A DNA stretch of 32,360 nucleotides from Ruminococcus sp. (GCA_017526445.1 JAFXRI010000057.1:1-32360); one strand, 5' to 3'. Counted from the first letter of the stretch, positions 1-8,335 are shown. Notes: generated by a model not told the origin, from the letters alone. Program-made: numbers and translations.

Positions 1-393
1 CTTGTTCTCTGCACGAATCAGGATCAAAGGAGCCTCAGAACCGTCATAGTTGGTGAGAGTCTTTTTGATCTTATCTATCTCCTTGTCATCAACATAAGGA
101 AACATCGCTATTTTGGTGAGTGCAACGCTGAAAGCGGGCAGAAGAAGCTTGTCATAGAACTCTTTTGTGAATGACATTATTTCATCTTCGGGTATGCCGC
201 CGAACATGGTGCTGTCATTCTTGTATTCAAGAATGGTGTTTATGATCTCCTGTGCTTTTTCTGAAGCCTTTTGAGTCATTTCAGCTTCGTGAGCTTCTTT
301 CTCGGCTTTTTTCTGCTCCATTGATTCTTTGGCACTGTTTACTGCATTTGAAGCCGCATCCTTTGCATTTTTTAATAAGTCTTTAAATCCCAT
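1..393 (-). CDS. Hypothetical protein, N-terminal part (runs off left edge)
   Basis: An open frame of 131 codons reads leftward from ATG at 391-393 to the window edge with no stop. The ATG has a good ribosome binding site (AAGGTGG, about 7 nt upstream on the minus strand) and a consensus promoter further up. The protein begins MGFKDLLKNAKDAASN, followed by a charged, Glu/Lys/Ala-rich stretch likely to be an amphipathic helix or coiled coil (about residues 5-50). A more globular part with GGIPEDEIMSFTKEFYD follows. There is no signal peptide or membrane segment in the visible part. I do not recognise the family. It is divergent from the XRE regulator, which may control it. Confidence 0.75.
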   Translation of the reverse strand, partial: MGFKDLLKNAKDAASNAVNSAKESMEQKKAEKEAHEAEMTQKASEKAQEIINTILEYKNDSTMFGGIPEDEIMSFTKEFYDKLLLPAFSVALTKIAMFPYVDDKEIDKIKKTLTNYDGSEAPLILIRAENK

Positions 394-422
394 TTTTATC
401 CACCTTTCAATAATTAAGATAT

Positions 423-439
423 TCGACAAAATCTGTCGA
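423..439. promoter_or_regulatory. Inverted repeat TCGACA-N5-TGTCGA, candidate operator
   Basis: A perfect 6-bp inverted repeat with a 5-bp spacer lies just downstream of the predicted transcription start of the leftward gene. A repressor bound here would block that promoter. The divergently encoded XRE protein is the obvious candidate; this is inference from position. Confidence 0.4.
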
Positions 440-453
440 TCTTTGCCAAAATT

Positions 454-482
454 ATTATATCACACTCCTTTCTATTTGTCAA
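454..482 (-). promoter_or_regulatory. Sigma-A promoter for the leftward gene
   Basis: On the minus strand TTGACA (477-482) and TATAAT (454-459) are separated by exactly 17 nt, a perfect match to the housekeeping consensus. It points at the start codon at 393. Confidence 0.85.
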
Positions 483-558
483 TATTTATATTGCTATCAG
501 TAAGTACATTTTTCTTGTTAAAGATGTTATCATATTATTAGGAAGGAAGGTGTTTGTT

Positions 559-897
559 ATGCCCGATACTATCGGAAGCAGAATACGACAGGCAAGGAAA
601 AAGGCTGATCTTACTCAAAGAGAGCTTTCCGAGAGGGCTTTTATTAGTGAGAGTTATTTGACTCTTATCGAGCTTGACAAACGAAATCCAAGCACAGATG
701 TTGTGACCAAGCTTGCAGAAATATTGAACATCAGTGCCGATCACCTTCTTTTCGGCGATGTCCCCAAAAATGAGCTGACCTTGTTCTCCGAATGGAAACA
801 GCTTATGAACGGAAGGTCTGCCGACGAGATCGAAGGGGCTCAGAAGATCGTCAGGTGCTTTTTTGAAAGCCTTGACAAGACCAAAGCCTCCGATTAG
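559..897 (+). CDS. XRE-family helix-turn-helix transcriptional regulator
   Basis: A 112-residue protein with an N-terminal Cro/C1-type helix-turn-helix (about residues 5-62), recognisable from the pattern RIRQARKKADLTQRELSE, then SESYLTLIELDKRNPS, then KLAEILNISADHLLFG. The short C-terminal tail is acidic and could mediate dimerisation. A GTG lies at 550, but the GGAAGG ribosome binding site abuts it, so ATG at 559 (spacing about 8 nt) is the better start. The gene is divergent from the gene at 1-393 and shares its upstream region, where a TCGACA inverted repeat overlaps the opposite promoter. Local repression of that neighbour is plausible. Its actual target is unknown. Confidence 0.9.
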   Translation: MPDTIGSRIRQARKKADLTQRELSERAFISESYLTLIELDKRNPSTDVVTKLAEILNISADHLLFGDVPKNELTLFSEWKQLMNGRSADEIEGAQKIVRCFFESLDKTKASD

Positions 898-1002
898 TAT
901 TCATTATACTCGGCAACATAGACACCTGCTGTCTATTATTTTACGATTTTACGGTTTTACGTTGAAATAGTATTAGACTGATTTACTTTTTATATTTGTG
1001 GT

Positions 1003-1230
1003 CTCGTGAAGGAGCCAATGCGAAGCATTGGCTCTGTACACGAGGGTGCAAAAGACGAAGGCTTTTGCACCACATTATACCCAAACTCGCGGATTTCTGA
1101 CAAGAAATCCGCAGAATTAACTGGCGGCGAATGCATATGAGCCGCCAAAACACAATCCTGCTCGTGTAATTTCCTGCATATTTTCACGAAAAAGAAACAC
1201 CAAGAGGTCGTTATTTTACCTCTTGGTGTT
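1003..1230. other. Array of five consecutive strong stem-loops, possible structured RNA
   Basis: No credible gene lies between 898 and 1369. The region holds perfect inverted repeats in series: 1012-1021/1025-1034 (10 bp, loop GAA), 1045-1054/1062-1071 (10 bp), 1089-1098/1103-1112 (10 bp, loop GACA), 1122-1128/1141-1147 (7 bp) and 1196-1208/1218-1230 (13 bp). CTCGTG at 1003-1008 can pair with CACGAG at 1039-1044 to enclose the first hairpin, and CTCGTG recurs at 1161-1166. The density argues for a structured transcript or a composite repeat element. I cannot assign it to a known RNA family. Confidence 0.6.
1196..1230. terminator. Intrinsic terminator-like hairpin, probably bidirectional
   Basis: A 13-bp perfect stem (AACACCAAGAGGT and its complement) with a 9-nt loop. 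It is followed by TTTCTTTTTC when read on the minus strand and by a weaker T-rich stretch on the plus strand. It closes the five-hairpin array and could end transcripts from the XRE side. Confidence 0.6.
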
Positions 1231-1334
1231 ATTTATTCACAGCAGTTTAAATTATCTTAAAGCTATTACGTCGCCCAACGGTCGCCTTTTTGAGAAAAAC
1301 AGGGTATTTCCCATTCATTTTTTGAAGACATAGC

Positions 1335-1367
1335 AAAAGCCCGCAAACAACGTGTTTACGGGCTTTT
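1335..1367 (-). terminator. Terminator of tRNA-Ser
   Basis: Read on the minus strand, the stem AAAAGCCCGTAAACA pairs with TGTTTGCGGGCTTTT (one G-U pair, 3-nt loop), and the 3' arm ends in TTTT. It begins a few bases after the tRNA CCA end. Confidence 0.8.
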
Positions 1368-1369
1368 CT

Positions 1370-1462
1370 TGGCGGAGAAGGAGGGATTCGAACCCTCGAT
1401 GAGCTATTAACCCATACACGAGTTCCAGTCGTGCGCCATAAACCGGGCTAGGCGACTTCTCC
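1370..1462 (-). tRNA. tRNA-Ser (anticodon GGA)
   Basis: On the minus strand the acceptor arm GGAGAAG (1462-1456) pairs with CTTCTCC (1380-1374), followed by G and an encoded CCA. The anticodon arm CACGA-CTGGAAC-TCGTG gives anticodon GGA, reading UCC and UCU. The long variable arm is typical of serine tRNAs, and the T arm GAGGGTTCGAATCCCTC is canonical. A consensus promoter and a terminator flank it, so it is a single-gene transcription unit. Confidence 0.97.
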
Positions 1463-1479
1463 ACGTTTACAACACAAAG

Positions 1480-1508
1480 ATTATACCACAAACGCGGGAA
1501 GTTGTCAA
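1480..1508 (-). promoter_or_regulatory. Consensus sigma-A promoter of tRNA-Ser
   Basis: TTGACA (1503-1508) and TATAAT (1480-1485) on the minus strand are spaced by 17 nt, about 18 nt before the mature tRNA 5' end. Confidence 0.92.
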
Positions 1509-1562
1509 GGGGTTTTATCAAACTTTTTCTTTCAGGAGCCAAAAACCTCTCCGGCGGAGGTC

Positions 1563-2636
1563 TCAGCAGCCTATGAGAGTCTGGTCAAAGGCGAAAAGTG
1601 CTTTGTTGATCTCGTAAATGTCATAGTTGCCGTTCTGGATGAAGTATTTGACGATGAGATCGAATTTGAGGCTGTCCGACAGAGTGTAGCCTGCCTTGGA
1701 CAACAGGGAAAGGGTCCCGGGGAGATCCAGCCTGAGTGCGATGGCAAAAGCAAGTGCTGTCTGCTTTTTCGGGCGGTAGTTGGCGTCCGAGCGTATCTTG
1801 GAGAACAGCTTGCGGTCGATATTGGCCTTGCGGTAAGCCTCGGCATCAGTCATACCGCTTTCGTCGATGAGCCGCAGCAGCGACTGGGAGAATGACTCGT
1901 CACGGGAACTGAGATAGCTCTCCAGCGAGACTGCCGGCGCCTCGGCTGCCGGCGCTGCATCCTCAAAGCATTCGGCCGGCTCCTCTGAAACGCTCTCTTT
2001 TTTGGCCTTACCGGATGTTTTTTCCTTCCTCGCCGATGAGAACAACGCGCCGAAAAAGCCTGGCTTTTTCTCCGGAGTTTCAGGCTGCAAGTGCGCCTCA
2101 GAAGCAGCCGATGACATTGCTGCACCCGCCATATACATCATATCCGAGCGCCTGATATAAGCATTTATGTCATCGTACAGTCTGCTGTCTATGCGGAAGG
2201 AGTCCTTGTCGGAGATCACAAGAGTAACGTACATATCGCTGTTTTTCAGATGCTCCGCAATAGCCGACTGGGCAGCATCCACCGCCTTGTCCGCAGGGTA
2301 GCCGTAAGCGCCGGAGGATATGAGCGGGAAGGCGATGCTCCCGCAGCCGCGTTCCTCTGCCAGCTCCAGCGAGCGTTTGTAGCAGCTGAGTAAAAGCTCC
2401 CTCTCGCCGCTGCTGCCTCCGCGCCATACAGGGCCTGCGGTGTGGATAATGTACTTGCAGTCAAGACCGCAGCCCCCGGTGACTATTGCATCTCCGGTTT
2501 CGCATCCGCCCGGGTCTGCGGCACGGTGTACAGCACCGTCAGCTCCGCCTCCTTCGAGAAGCGGCGGGTCGGCAGCATTGACTATGGCGTCGGCCTTTAT
2601 CCGGGTAATGTCTCCGCATACGATATTCAGCGGCAT
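1563..2636 (-). CDS. Macro-domain protein with C-terminal helical domain
   Basis: A 357-residue protein. Residues 1 to about 145 form a macro domain, the fold that binds ADP-ribose and often hydrolyses ADP-ribosyl or O-acetyl-ADP-ribose esters: [16 protein letters not shown], the [12 protein letters not shown] loop, [10 protein letters not shown] and [12 protein letters not shown]. Two things differ from typical members. The second Asn of NAAN is Asp, and about ten residues usually present after HRAA are missing. A low-complexity linker (about 175-245) leads to a helical C-terminal domain (about 250-357) seen at the end of many Firmicute macro proteins; its role is unknown to me. AGGAGG sits 1 nt from an upstream ATG at 2642 but 7 nt from ATG at 2636, so the latter is preferred. 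It lies downstream of xylA on the same strand. Confidence 0.87.
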   Translation of the reverse strand: MPLNIVCGDITRIKADAIVNAADPPLLEGGGADGAVHRAADPGGCETGDAIVTGGCGLDCKYIIHTAGPVWRGGSSGERELLLSCYKRSLELAEERGCGSIAFPLISSGAYGYPADKAVDAAQSAIAEHLKNSDMYVTLVISDKDSFRIDSRLYDDINAYIRRSDMMYMAGAAMSSAASEAHLQPETPEKKPGFFGALFSSARKEKTSGKAKKESVSEEPAECFEDAAPAAEAPAVSLESYLSSRDESFSQSLLRLIDESGMTDAEAYRKANIDRKLFSKIRSDANYRPKKQTALAFAIALRLDLPGTLSLLSKAGYTLSDSLKFDLIVKYFIQNGNYDIYEINKALFAFDQTLIGC

Positions 2637-2693
2637 AAGCATCCTCCTTTATCATTACTCTCCCGCCGGGGATGATACGCGGTGATAGTATTC

Positions 2694-2717
2694 AGGCGCA
2701 GACCGAAGCCTGCGCCT
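2694..2717 (-). other. GC-rich hairpin with UUCG tetraloop between xylA and the macro gene
   Basis: On the minus-strand RNA a 10-bp stem (AGGCGCAGGC and its partner, one G-U pair) is capped by the extra-stable C(UUCG)G loop, 9 nt after the xylA stop codon. No U-run follows, so it is more likely an mRNA 3'-end stabiliser or weak attenuator than a strong terminator. Confidence 0.5.
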
Positions 2718-2725
2718 TTCGTTTA

Positions 2726-4054
2726 TCAGAACATTTTGAACATAATATTGTTGAGTGTGCTTTCCAGCAGCTCCTGACGTCCGGAGGAGAGGGAGTCTGT
2801 TACTTCGCCCTTTTCGAGAGCGTACTTTTCCAGGTCTTCCATAGTGACCTTGCCGTCGATGATGTCTTTGCCGATGCCGGTGGTCCAGGAAGCGTATCTG
2901 TCCTCAACGAACTTGTCGATCCTGCCGTCCTCGATGAGCTTTACAGCGATCCTCAGGCCGAGAGCAAAGGTGTCCATACCGGCGATGTAGCTGTAGAAGA
3001 TATCCTCCTTGGTGTAGGAGCCGCGGCGTGCCTTCGAGTCGAAGTTCAGTCCGCCGTTGGTGAAGCCGCCTGCCTTGAGCACTTCGTACATACACAGAGC
3101 AGCGTCATATACATTTGTGGGGAACTGGTCGGTATCCCAGCCCAGCAGGGTGTCGCCCTGGTTTGCGTCTATAGAGCCGAAGAAGCCGTTATCCCTTGCT
3201 ACTCTCAGCTCGTGCTGGAAGGTGTGCTGTGCGAGGGTGGCGTGGTTGGCCTCAATGTTCATTTTGAAGTCCTTCTCCAGGCCGTACTTGCGCAGGAAAC
3301 CGATAACGGTGGCGGTGTCGAAGTCATACTGGTGCTTGGTAGGCTCCTTGGGCTTGGGCTCGATGTAGAAGTCGCCCTTGTAGCCCTTGCTTCTTGCATA
3401 GTCCACGGACAGCTTCATAAGTCTTGCCATATTGTCAAGCTCCAGCCCCATATTAGTGTTCAGCAGAGTCTCATAGCCCTCACGGCCGCCCCAGAAAACA
3501 TAGCCGTTGCCGCCCAGCTTGATGGTCGAGTCGATAGCCTTCTTGATCTGGGCCGCAGCGTAAGCAAACACATCAGCCGAGGGAGAAGTTCCGGCGCCGT
3601 GCATATACCTGGGATGATCGAAGCACTTTGCGGTGCCCCACAGCAGCTTCTTGGAAGGATCGGCCTTCATCTTTTCAGCCACATAGTCAACGATCTCGTC
3701 GAACTTCTCGTTGGTCTCTGCCAGCGAGCCGTACTCAGGGGAAAGATCACGGTCGTGATAGCAGAAATAGTTGATCGAGAGCTTGTCCATGATCTCAAAA
3801 GCGGCATCGACCTTGGCCTTGGCTCTTGCTTCGGGAGAAGTCTCGCCCCAGGTCTTGTCAGCTGTACCCACGCCGAACATATCGGTGCCGTCGCCGCCCA
3901 TGGTATGCCACCAGGAGAGAGCGAATTTCAGCTGCTCACGCATAGTCTTGCCGCCTACTACCTCATCGGGGTTGTAGTATTTGAATGCCAGCGGGTTGGT
4001 GGAATCGGGGCCCTCGTAGGGGATCTTGGGAATGTTTTCAAAGAACTCTGCCAT
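2726..4054 (-). CDS. xylA: Xylose isomerase
   Basis: A 442-residue class II xylose isomerase (D-xylose to D-xylulose, two divalent metals, cytoplasmic tetramer), the usual length for the long-form enzymes of anaerobes. Hallmarks are the [11 protein letters not shown] segment with the catalytic His, [12 protein letters not shown], the signature [14 protein letters not shown], the metal-ligand region [18 protein letters not shown] and [13 protein letters not shown] at 4069 opens the frame further, but ATG at 4054 follows GGAGG by 8 nt and gives the normal [11 protein letters not shown] start. It has its own consensus-like promoter with a palindromic operator over the start site, implying repression in the absence of substrate. 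No xylulokinase gene is adjacent, so this is not a xylAB operon. Confidence 0.97.
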   Translation of the reverse strand: MAEFFENIPKIPYEGPDSTNPLAFKYYNPDEVVGGKTMREQLKFALSWWHTMGGDGTDMFGVGTADKTWGETSPEARAKAKVDAAFEIMDKLSINYFCYHDRDLSPEYGSLAETNEKFDEIVDYVAEKMKADPSKKLLWGTAKCFDHPRYMHGAGTSPSADVFAYAAAQIKKAIDSTIKLGGNGYVFWGGREGYETLLNTNMGLELDNMARLMKLSVDYARSKGYKGDFYIEPKPKEPTKHQYDFDTATVIGFLRKYGLEKDFKMNIEANHATLAQHTFQHELRVARDNGFFGSIDANQGDTLLGWDTDQFPTNVYDAALCMYEVLKAGGFTNGGLNFDSKARRGSYTKEDIFYSYIAGMDTFALGLRIAVKLIEDGRIDKFVEDRYASWTTGIGKDIIDGKVTMEDLEKYALEKGEVTDSLSSGRQELLESTLNNIMFKMF

Positions 4055-4102
4055 AAATAATACCTCCAATAATATTGTTTTTTACGCACAAAAAGCACTG
4101 AC

Positions 4103-4116
4103 GTAAAAACGTTTAC
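4103..4116. promoter_or_regulatory. Palindromic operator over the xylA start site
   Basis: GTAAAAACGTTTAC contains the inverted repeat GTAAA-N4-TTTAC with a central CG. It falls at about +1 to +14 of the predicted xylA transcript. Form and position resemble LacI-family operators or catabolite responsive (cre) sites. Which protein binds is not visible here. Confidence 0.5.
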
Positions 4117-4122
4117 AATATA

Positions 4123-4152
4123 ATGATACACCAAAGCCGGGTCGTTTGTCAA
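4123..4152 (-). promoter_or_regulatory. Sigma-A promoter of xylA
   Basis: On the minus strand TTGACA (4147-4152) and TATCAT (4123-4128) are separated by 18 nt, about 70 nt upstream of the xylA ATG. Confidence 0.75.
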
Positions 4153-4173
4153 TATCATTTTATACGAATATAT

Positions 4174-4202
4174 AAAAAAAGTCCCTTCCGGCTCCGGAAG
4201 GG
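4174..4202 (-). terminator. Leftward intrinsic terminator upstream of the xylA promoter
   Basis: CCCTTCCG and CGGAAGGG form an 8-bp stem with a 4-nt loop, followed on the minus strand by AC and seven T residues. No minus-strand gene precedes it, so it would insulate xylA from antisense transcription or is a relic. The rest of 4203-4322 shows nothing I can interpret. Confidence 0.65.
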
Positions 4203-4322
4203 GAGCCGGCTGCGGCGTGAGACAGCTGTTCAGTCCGGAGAGGAGAACTCAGTCACCGCCTGTTTTGTCAGGCCGGCAGAGCAAAAAACTATGCCGAATG
4301 TGAAATTTCGCGCTTGATGTTA

Positions 4323-4352
4323 TTGACAAGCTGTGTATAACAATGGTAAAAT
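4323..4352 (+). promoter_or_regulatory. Promoter of the GGDEF/EAL gene
   Basis: TTGACA (4323-4328) and TAAAAT (4347-4352) with an 18-nt spacer, about 45 nt upstream of the start codon. Confidence 0.65.
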
Positions 4353-4402
4353 ATAAAGGAATATAATCGAGTGATAGTATCATCCTGTCAGGAGGGAGAT
4401 AT

Positions 4403-7400
4403 ATGTCTATAAACAATGATGCAGTATTCACCAGGATAGCTGTAGCTCTGCTGACCGACTATACCAGTGTTTATTATGTCAACGTTGTCACAAATGAATA
4501 TCAGTGGTATTCTGCCAGTGCGGAATTCCATTCCCTGCAGCTTGAACAGGGAGGGAAGGATTTCTTCGCGGATATGGTCAGAGACGCTGCAAGAGTCGTA
4601 TTCGAGGAGGACCGGCATATCTTTATTGAAGATATGCAGAAGGACAAGCTGCTGTCTCAGATGAAAAACGGGATCACGAAGAATATAGAGTACCGCCTGA
4701 TGATAGACGGCAGGCCTGTATATCACTCGCTGCGCATTATCCGCAGTGACGGTGACGAGGGCGGTTATATCATTCTCGGCGTAAAGAATATAGACAAGAT
4801 CAAGAGGCGCCAGCAGGAGGCTGAAATAGCTGAGCAGGAGCGGGAGATATATAATCAGATCGCCGGCTCTCTTGCCGAGCATTACAATACTATTTATTAT
4901 ATTGATATGCAGACCAACGAGTTCTTTGAGTATTCCTCCAACGATCTTTACAAAAGGCTCCATGTGCCTCAGAAGGGCTCGGATTTCTTTGCTGAGTGCA
5001 AGCGCAATATCCCCAGGATAGTTCACCCCGACGACCGGGATATGGTGGCAAGGCTCCATGTCAAGGAAGTAATGCTCGAGAACCTCAGAGGCAGCAAGTC
5101 CTATTCGGCTGTGTACCGGATCAGGGCGGAGGAAAGCATCTTCTATGTCCGTCTTATACAGATGTGGGTGGACGACGGCAGGCACGCCGTGGTCTGCATC
5201 GAGGATATTGACGAGGAGATCAAGAGCCGTGAGAAGACAAAGACCTACAGCCTTATTGCTGAGAGTCTGGCCGCTCACTATGACGTGATCTACTACATAG
5301 ATCTGTCCAGCGGCGAGTATATGGAGTACACCTCTAATTCCATATTCGGCAGTCTGGAGATGCAGCTGACAGGACTTGACTTTTTTGGGGATGTAAAAGT
5401 CAATATCGCCAAGATCATACATCCCGATGACAGGCAGCGCCTTGAGACAGTTATGGAGAAGGATTACCTTATCACCGCTCTGGAGGACAAGAAGCAGGTC
5501 AGCATCGATTACCGTATGATAGTGGACGGCAAGCCGCAGTTCACCAGACTGACAGGTATGTGGTCCAGCGACAAAATACATCTTATCATCGGTGTGGAGA
5601 ATATCAACGAAGCCGTCAAGAAGCAGAAGGAGCAGATCAAAGCGCTCAATCAGGCCAATGAGCTGGCAAGGCGTGATGAGCTTACTGGCACCCGCAACAA
5701 GAACGCCTATCACGAGTTGGAGAGCTCTGTGGAGCAGGCCATCGCGTCGGGCGAGGAGGAGGTTTCCTTCGCTGTCGTTGTGTGTGACATCAATAATCTG
5801 AAGCTGATAAACGATACCTATGGCCATAGGGCGGGGGACGATTATATAAAGACCGCCTGCAGTATGATCTGCAACGTCTTTTCCCACAGCCCCGTGTTCC
5901 GTGTCGGCGGCGACGAATTCGTCGTTTTCCTGACAGGCCGGGATCTGTCGGACAGAAAGAAACTGCTGTCAGATCTCCGTATGCAGGTGATCGAGAACCT
6001 GAAAAAGAAGGAAGGCCCTGTGGTCGCCGTGGGATGCTCGGTGTTCGATCAGAGGTTCGACAGCGCCGTATCCGAGGTCTTTGAGCGCGCAGACGGACAG
6101 ATGTATGAGGAAAAGAGCAGGCTGAAGGAAATGGAGGCCGAAGCCGACCAGCCCGTTCACGTCGGGAAGGTGGAGATACCCCAGGAAGTCATAAGCAAGC
6201 TGGATTCGCTGTTCGAGGCCTTTTCACTCGTTTCGGACGAGTCATATGTCTTCCTCTGCAATATGAGATACGATTATTCCAGATGGTCCAGGACAGCCGT
6301 GGACAGCTTTGGTCTGCCCTCGGAGTATATGTATGAGGCCGGCTCGATCTGGGAGGAGCATATCCACCCGGATGACCGCGAAACTTACCGCAGAGGCATC
6401 AGCGAGATATTCTCAGGACGCTCCGCGGGACACGATATGCAGTACCGCGCTATGAAGATAAACGGCGAATATACCGTCTGTACCTGCCGCGGGATAGTGC
6501 TGCGGGACGAAAAGGGTGAGCCGGAGTATTTCTGCGGATCTATCTCCGACCACGGCCAGCACAGCAACATAGACACCCTGACCGGACTGAGGAACCAGTA
6601 CGGCTTCTTTGAGGACCTTCAGGCCAAGATGCTCAGAAACATCCCGATGCGTATCAGTATGGTGGGCATATCCAAGTTCTCGGAGATAAACGAGATCTAC
6701 GGTTATCATTTCGGCAACCGCGTGCTGCAGAGCTTCGGAAGGTATCTGTTTGAATATGTGGGCAACCTGGGCAGCGTGTACAGGCTCGACGGCACCAAGT
6801 TCGCCGTTATAAGCTGTACCCAGACGCCTCAGGCTATGCTGGAAAGATATGACAGTATGAGAGAGTATTTCCGCGGGATGTTCACTGTCGGCGGCAGGTC
6901 ACTGATCCTCGACCTCAACGCAGGTCTGCTGGCGGTGGATAACTTCCTTATCGACTATCAGACAGTATATGCCTGCCTGAACTTTGCCTACGGCGAGTCA
7001 AAGCTGAGACGCCAGGGTGATATGGTGGAGTTCTACAACGACCTCAACGACGAGAACAAGCGGAGGATAGAAAAGCTCCACGCTATAAGAGCATCCATAA
7101 TGCGGCAGTTTTCCGGCTTCTATCTTATGTATCAGCCGGTGGTGGATGCCGATACCGAAATGCTCATCGGTGCCGAGGCTCTGCTCCGGTGGAAGGATAC
7201 CGAGTACGGCACAGTTCCTCCGGACCAGTTCATACCTATGATCGAGAGGGATCCTCTGTTCCCCGACCTGGGGCAGTGGATACTGAGAACTGCCGTCAAT
7301 GACGCCAAGAAGATCCTCGGTGAGCACCCTGACTTCATCATAAACGTAAACCTGTCCTATACCCAGCTTGAAAAGCCGGACTTTGTGGATATGGTGTTCT

Positions 7401-7861
7401 CGACTCTTGAGGAGGCGGATTTCTCCCCGAAGAACCTCTGCCTGGAGATCACCGAGAGATGCCGCCTGCTGAATATAGAGCTGCTCCGGAATATTATCGT
7501 TGCCCTTCGCAGCAGGGGAGTGAAGATCGCCCTCGACGACTTCGGCACAGGCTTCTCCTCCGTGGGACTTGTGAAGGACCTGCCCTTTGATACTATCAAG
7601 ATCGACCGCAGCTTCGTCCAGAAGATCGAAAACGACGACAGGGAGAGAGAACTCATCAAGTCATTTGCGTCTGTCGCCTCCACCTTCGGCGCGGAAGTCT
7701 GCGTAGAGGGTATCGAGTCAGCCGGTATGATAAGCATACTGAAAAATTATTCGGTGCACAGCTTCCAGGGATATTATTACGCCAAGCCCCTCGCTCTGGG
7801 AGATTTTATGGAGTGGCGCAGCAAAAATATCGGGACTGATGCTGAGGATGATCCCAAATAA
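4403..7861 (+). CDS. Multidomain PAS/GGDEF/PAS/GGDEF-like/EAL cyclic-di-GMP protein
   Basis: A 1152-residue cytoplasmic protein with no membrane segment. Residues 1 to about 415 hold three tandem PAS-like repeats of about 140 residues sharing the pattern AEHYxxIYYIDxxTxEYxEYSS, then FF, then IVHPDDR. A diguanylate cyclase domain follows (about 425-580), starting RRDELTGTRNKNAY and with an intact GGDEF at about 502-506; the usual RxxD inhibitory site is absent. Another PAS (about 600-715) precedes a second GGDEF-type domain with the signature changed to LDGTKF, so probably catalytically dead. The C-terminal EAL domain (about 890-1140) keeps EALLRW, NVNLS, LEITE, DDFGTGFSS, KIDRSFV and VEGIE, so phosphodiesterase activity is expected. 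Start: GGAGGG about 8 nt before ATG. It forms its own unit and probably links an intracellular signal to c-di-GMP turnover. Confidence 0.93.
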   Translation: MSINNDAVFTRIAVALLTDYTSVYYVNVVTNEYQWYSASAEFHSLQLEQGGKDFFADMVRDAARVVFEEDRHIFIEDMQKDKLLSQMKNGITKNIEYRLMIDGRPVYHSLRIIRSDGDEGGYIILGVKNIDKIKRRQQEAEIAEQEREIYNQIAGSLAEHYNTIYYIDMQTNEFFEYSSNDLYKRLHVPQKGSDFFAECKRNIPRIVHPDDRDMVARLHVKEVMLENLRGSKSYSAVYRIRAEESIFYVRLIQMWVDDGRHAVVCIEDIDEEIKSREKTKTYSLIAESLAAHYDVIYYIDLSSGEYMEYTSNSIFGSLEMQLTGLDFFGDVKVNIAKIIHPDDRQRLETVMEKDYLITALEDKKQVSIDYRMIVDGKPQFTRLTGMWSSDKIHLIIGVENINEAVKKQKEQIKALNQANELARRDELTGTRNKNAYHELESSVEQAIASGEEEVSFAVVVCDINNLKLINDTYGHRAGDDYIKTACSMICNVFSHSPVFRVGGDEFVVFLTGRDLSDRKKLLSDLRMQVIENLKKKEGPVVAVGCSVFDQRFDSAVSEVFERADGQMYEEKSRLKEMEAEADQPVHVGKVEIPQEVISKLDSLFEAFSLVSDESYVFLCNMRYDYSRWSRTAVDSFGLPSEYMYEAGSIWEEHIHPDDRETYRRGISEIFSGRSAGHDMQYRAMKINGEYTVCTCRGIVLRDEKGEPEYFCGSISDHGQHSNIDTLTGLRNQYGFFEDLQAKMLRNIPMRISMVGISKFSEINEIYGYHFGNRVLQSFGRYLFEYVGNLGSVYRLDGTKFAVISCTQTPQAMLERYDSMREYFRGMFTVGGRSLILDLNAGLLAVDNFLIDYQTVYACLNFAYGESKLRRQGDMVEFYNDLNDENKRRIEKLHAIRASIMRQFSGFYLMYQPVVDADTEMLIGAEALLRWKDTEYGTVPPDQFIPMIERDPLFPDLGQWILRTAVNDAKKILGEHPDFIINVNLSYTQLEKPDFVDMVFSTLEEADFSPKNLCLEITERCRLLNIELLRNIIVALRSRGVKIALDDFGTGFSSVGLVKDLPFDTIKIDRSFVQKIENDDRERELIKSFASVASTFGAEVCVEGIESAGMISILKNYSVHSFQGYYYAKPLALGDFMEWRSKNIGTDAEDDPK

Positions 7862-7960
7862 ACCTGTTAATTCATTTAACTTTTAGTACAATTACAGCTC
7901 TGTGTTAAAAAATTGTGCAAAAAGAGCTTTTTGTATGTTTTCTTTTTTGACATAGTATAG

Positions 7961-7966
7961 TATAAT
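7961..7966 (+). promoter_or_regulatory. Probable -10 element for the acp transcript
   Basis: A perfect TATAAT lies about 108 nt before the acp ATG. The nearby TTGACA (7947-7952) is only 8 nt away, too close to be its -35, so the promoter structure is uncertain. A roughly 100-nt leader follows with no obvious structure. Confidence 0.4.
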
Positions 7967-8073
7967 CATAAGGTAATTGATTTGAAAATAAAACTATTAC
8001 CTTTATCCCTGTGTGATAACGGAGCGATCCTGCATCGGGAGAAAACTATCAGAAAAGGAAGGAAGTAAAGAAA

Positions 8074-8319
8074 ATGAACGAGACAGAGATCAAGACAAAA
8101 CTCAAGGAGTTCATCTGTTCGACACTGGGTGTTGAGGCCGATGTTCTGGAGTTCGATACCGAGCTTTTCGGTGACAGCCCCATAGGACTCGACTCGGTGG
8201 ATTCCCTCGAGATAATCGCTTATGTAGACGGTGAGTACGGTGTGGATATGACAGGCGTCGGCAAGGAGCATTTCCTGAATATCGACAGCATCGCTGCATA
8301 CATTCTGGCAAACAAATAA
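8074..8319 (+). CDS. Acyl carrier protein
   Basis: An 81-residue acidic protein with the four-helix ACP pattern. The phosphopantetheine attachment site is in GLDSVDSLEI (the Ser of DSVDSLE). This differs from the DSLD of most housekeeping AcpP proteins, and the FGDSPIGLDS approach resembles ACPs of specialised pathways. The start has an AAGGAAGGAAG ribosome binding site. It opens the synthase operon but is separated from the next gene by an intrinsic terminator, which should give more acp mRNA than downstream mRNA. It probably carries the growing chain for the fused synthase, reductase and dehydratase encoded next. No phosphopantetheinyl transferase is present. Confidence 0.92.
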   Translation: MNETEIKTKLKEFICSTLGVEADVLEFDTELFGDSPIGLDSVDSLEIIAYVDGEYGVDMTGVGKEHFLNIDSIAAYILANK

Positions 8320-8335
8320 TAAAATACAAATTCAA

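Noticed and set aside
1003-1230. CRISPR array from the series of palindromes
   Set aside because: The stems differ in sequence from one another, so there is no common direct repeat.
2672-4060. 462-codon plus-strand frame
   Set aside because: Antisense of xylA, whose signatures are unambiguous.
4388-5887. 499-codon minus-strand frame
   Set aside because: Shadow of the PAS/GGDEF gene; repetitive composition follows the sense-strand repeats and no motifs are visible.
7947-7966. TTGACA and TATAAT as a promoter pair
   Set aside because: Only 8 nt apart, which is incompatible with sigma-A spacing; only the -10 is kept as a candidate.
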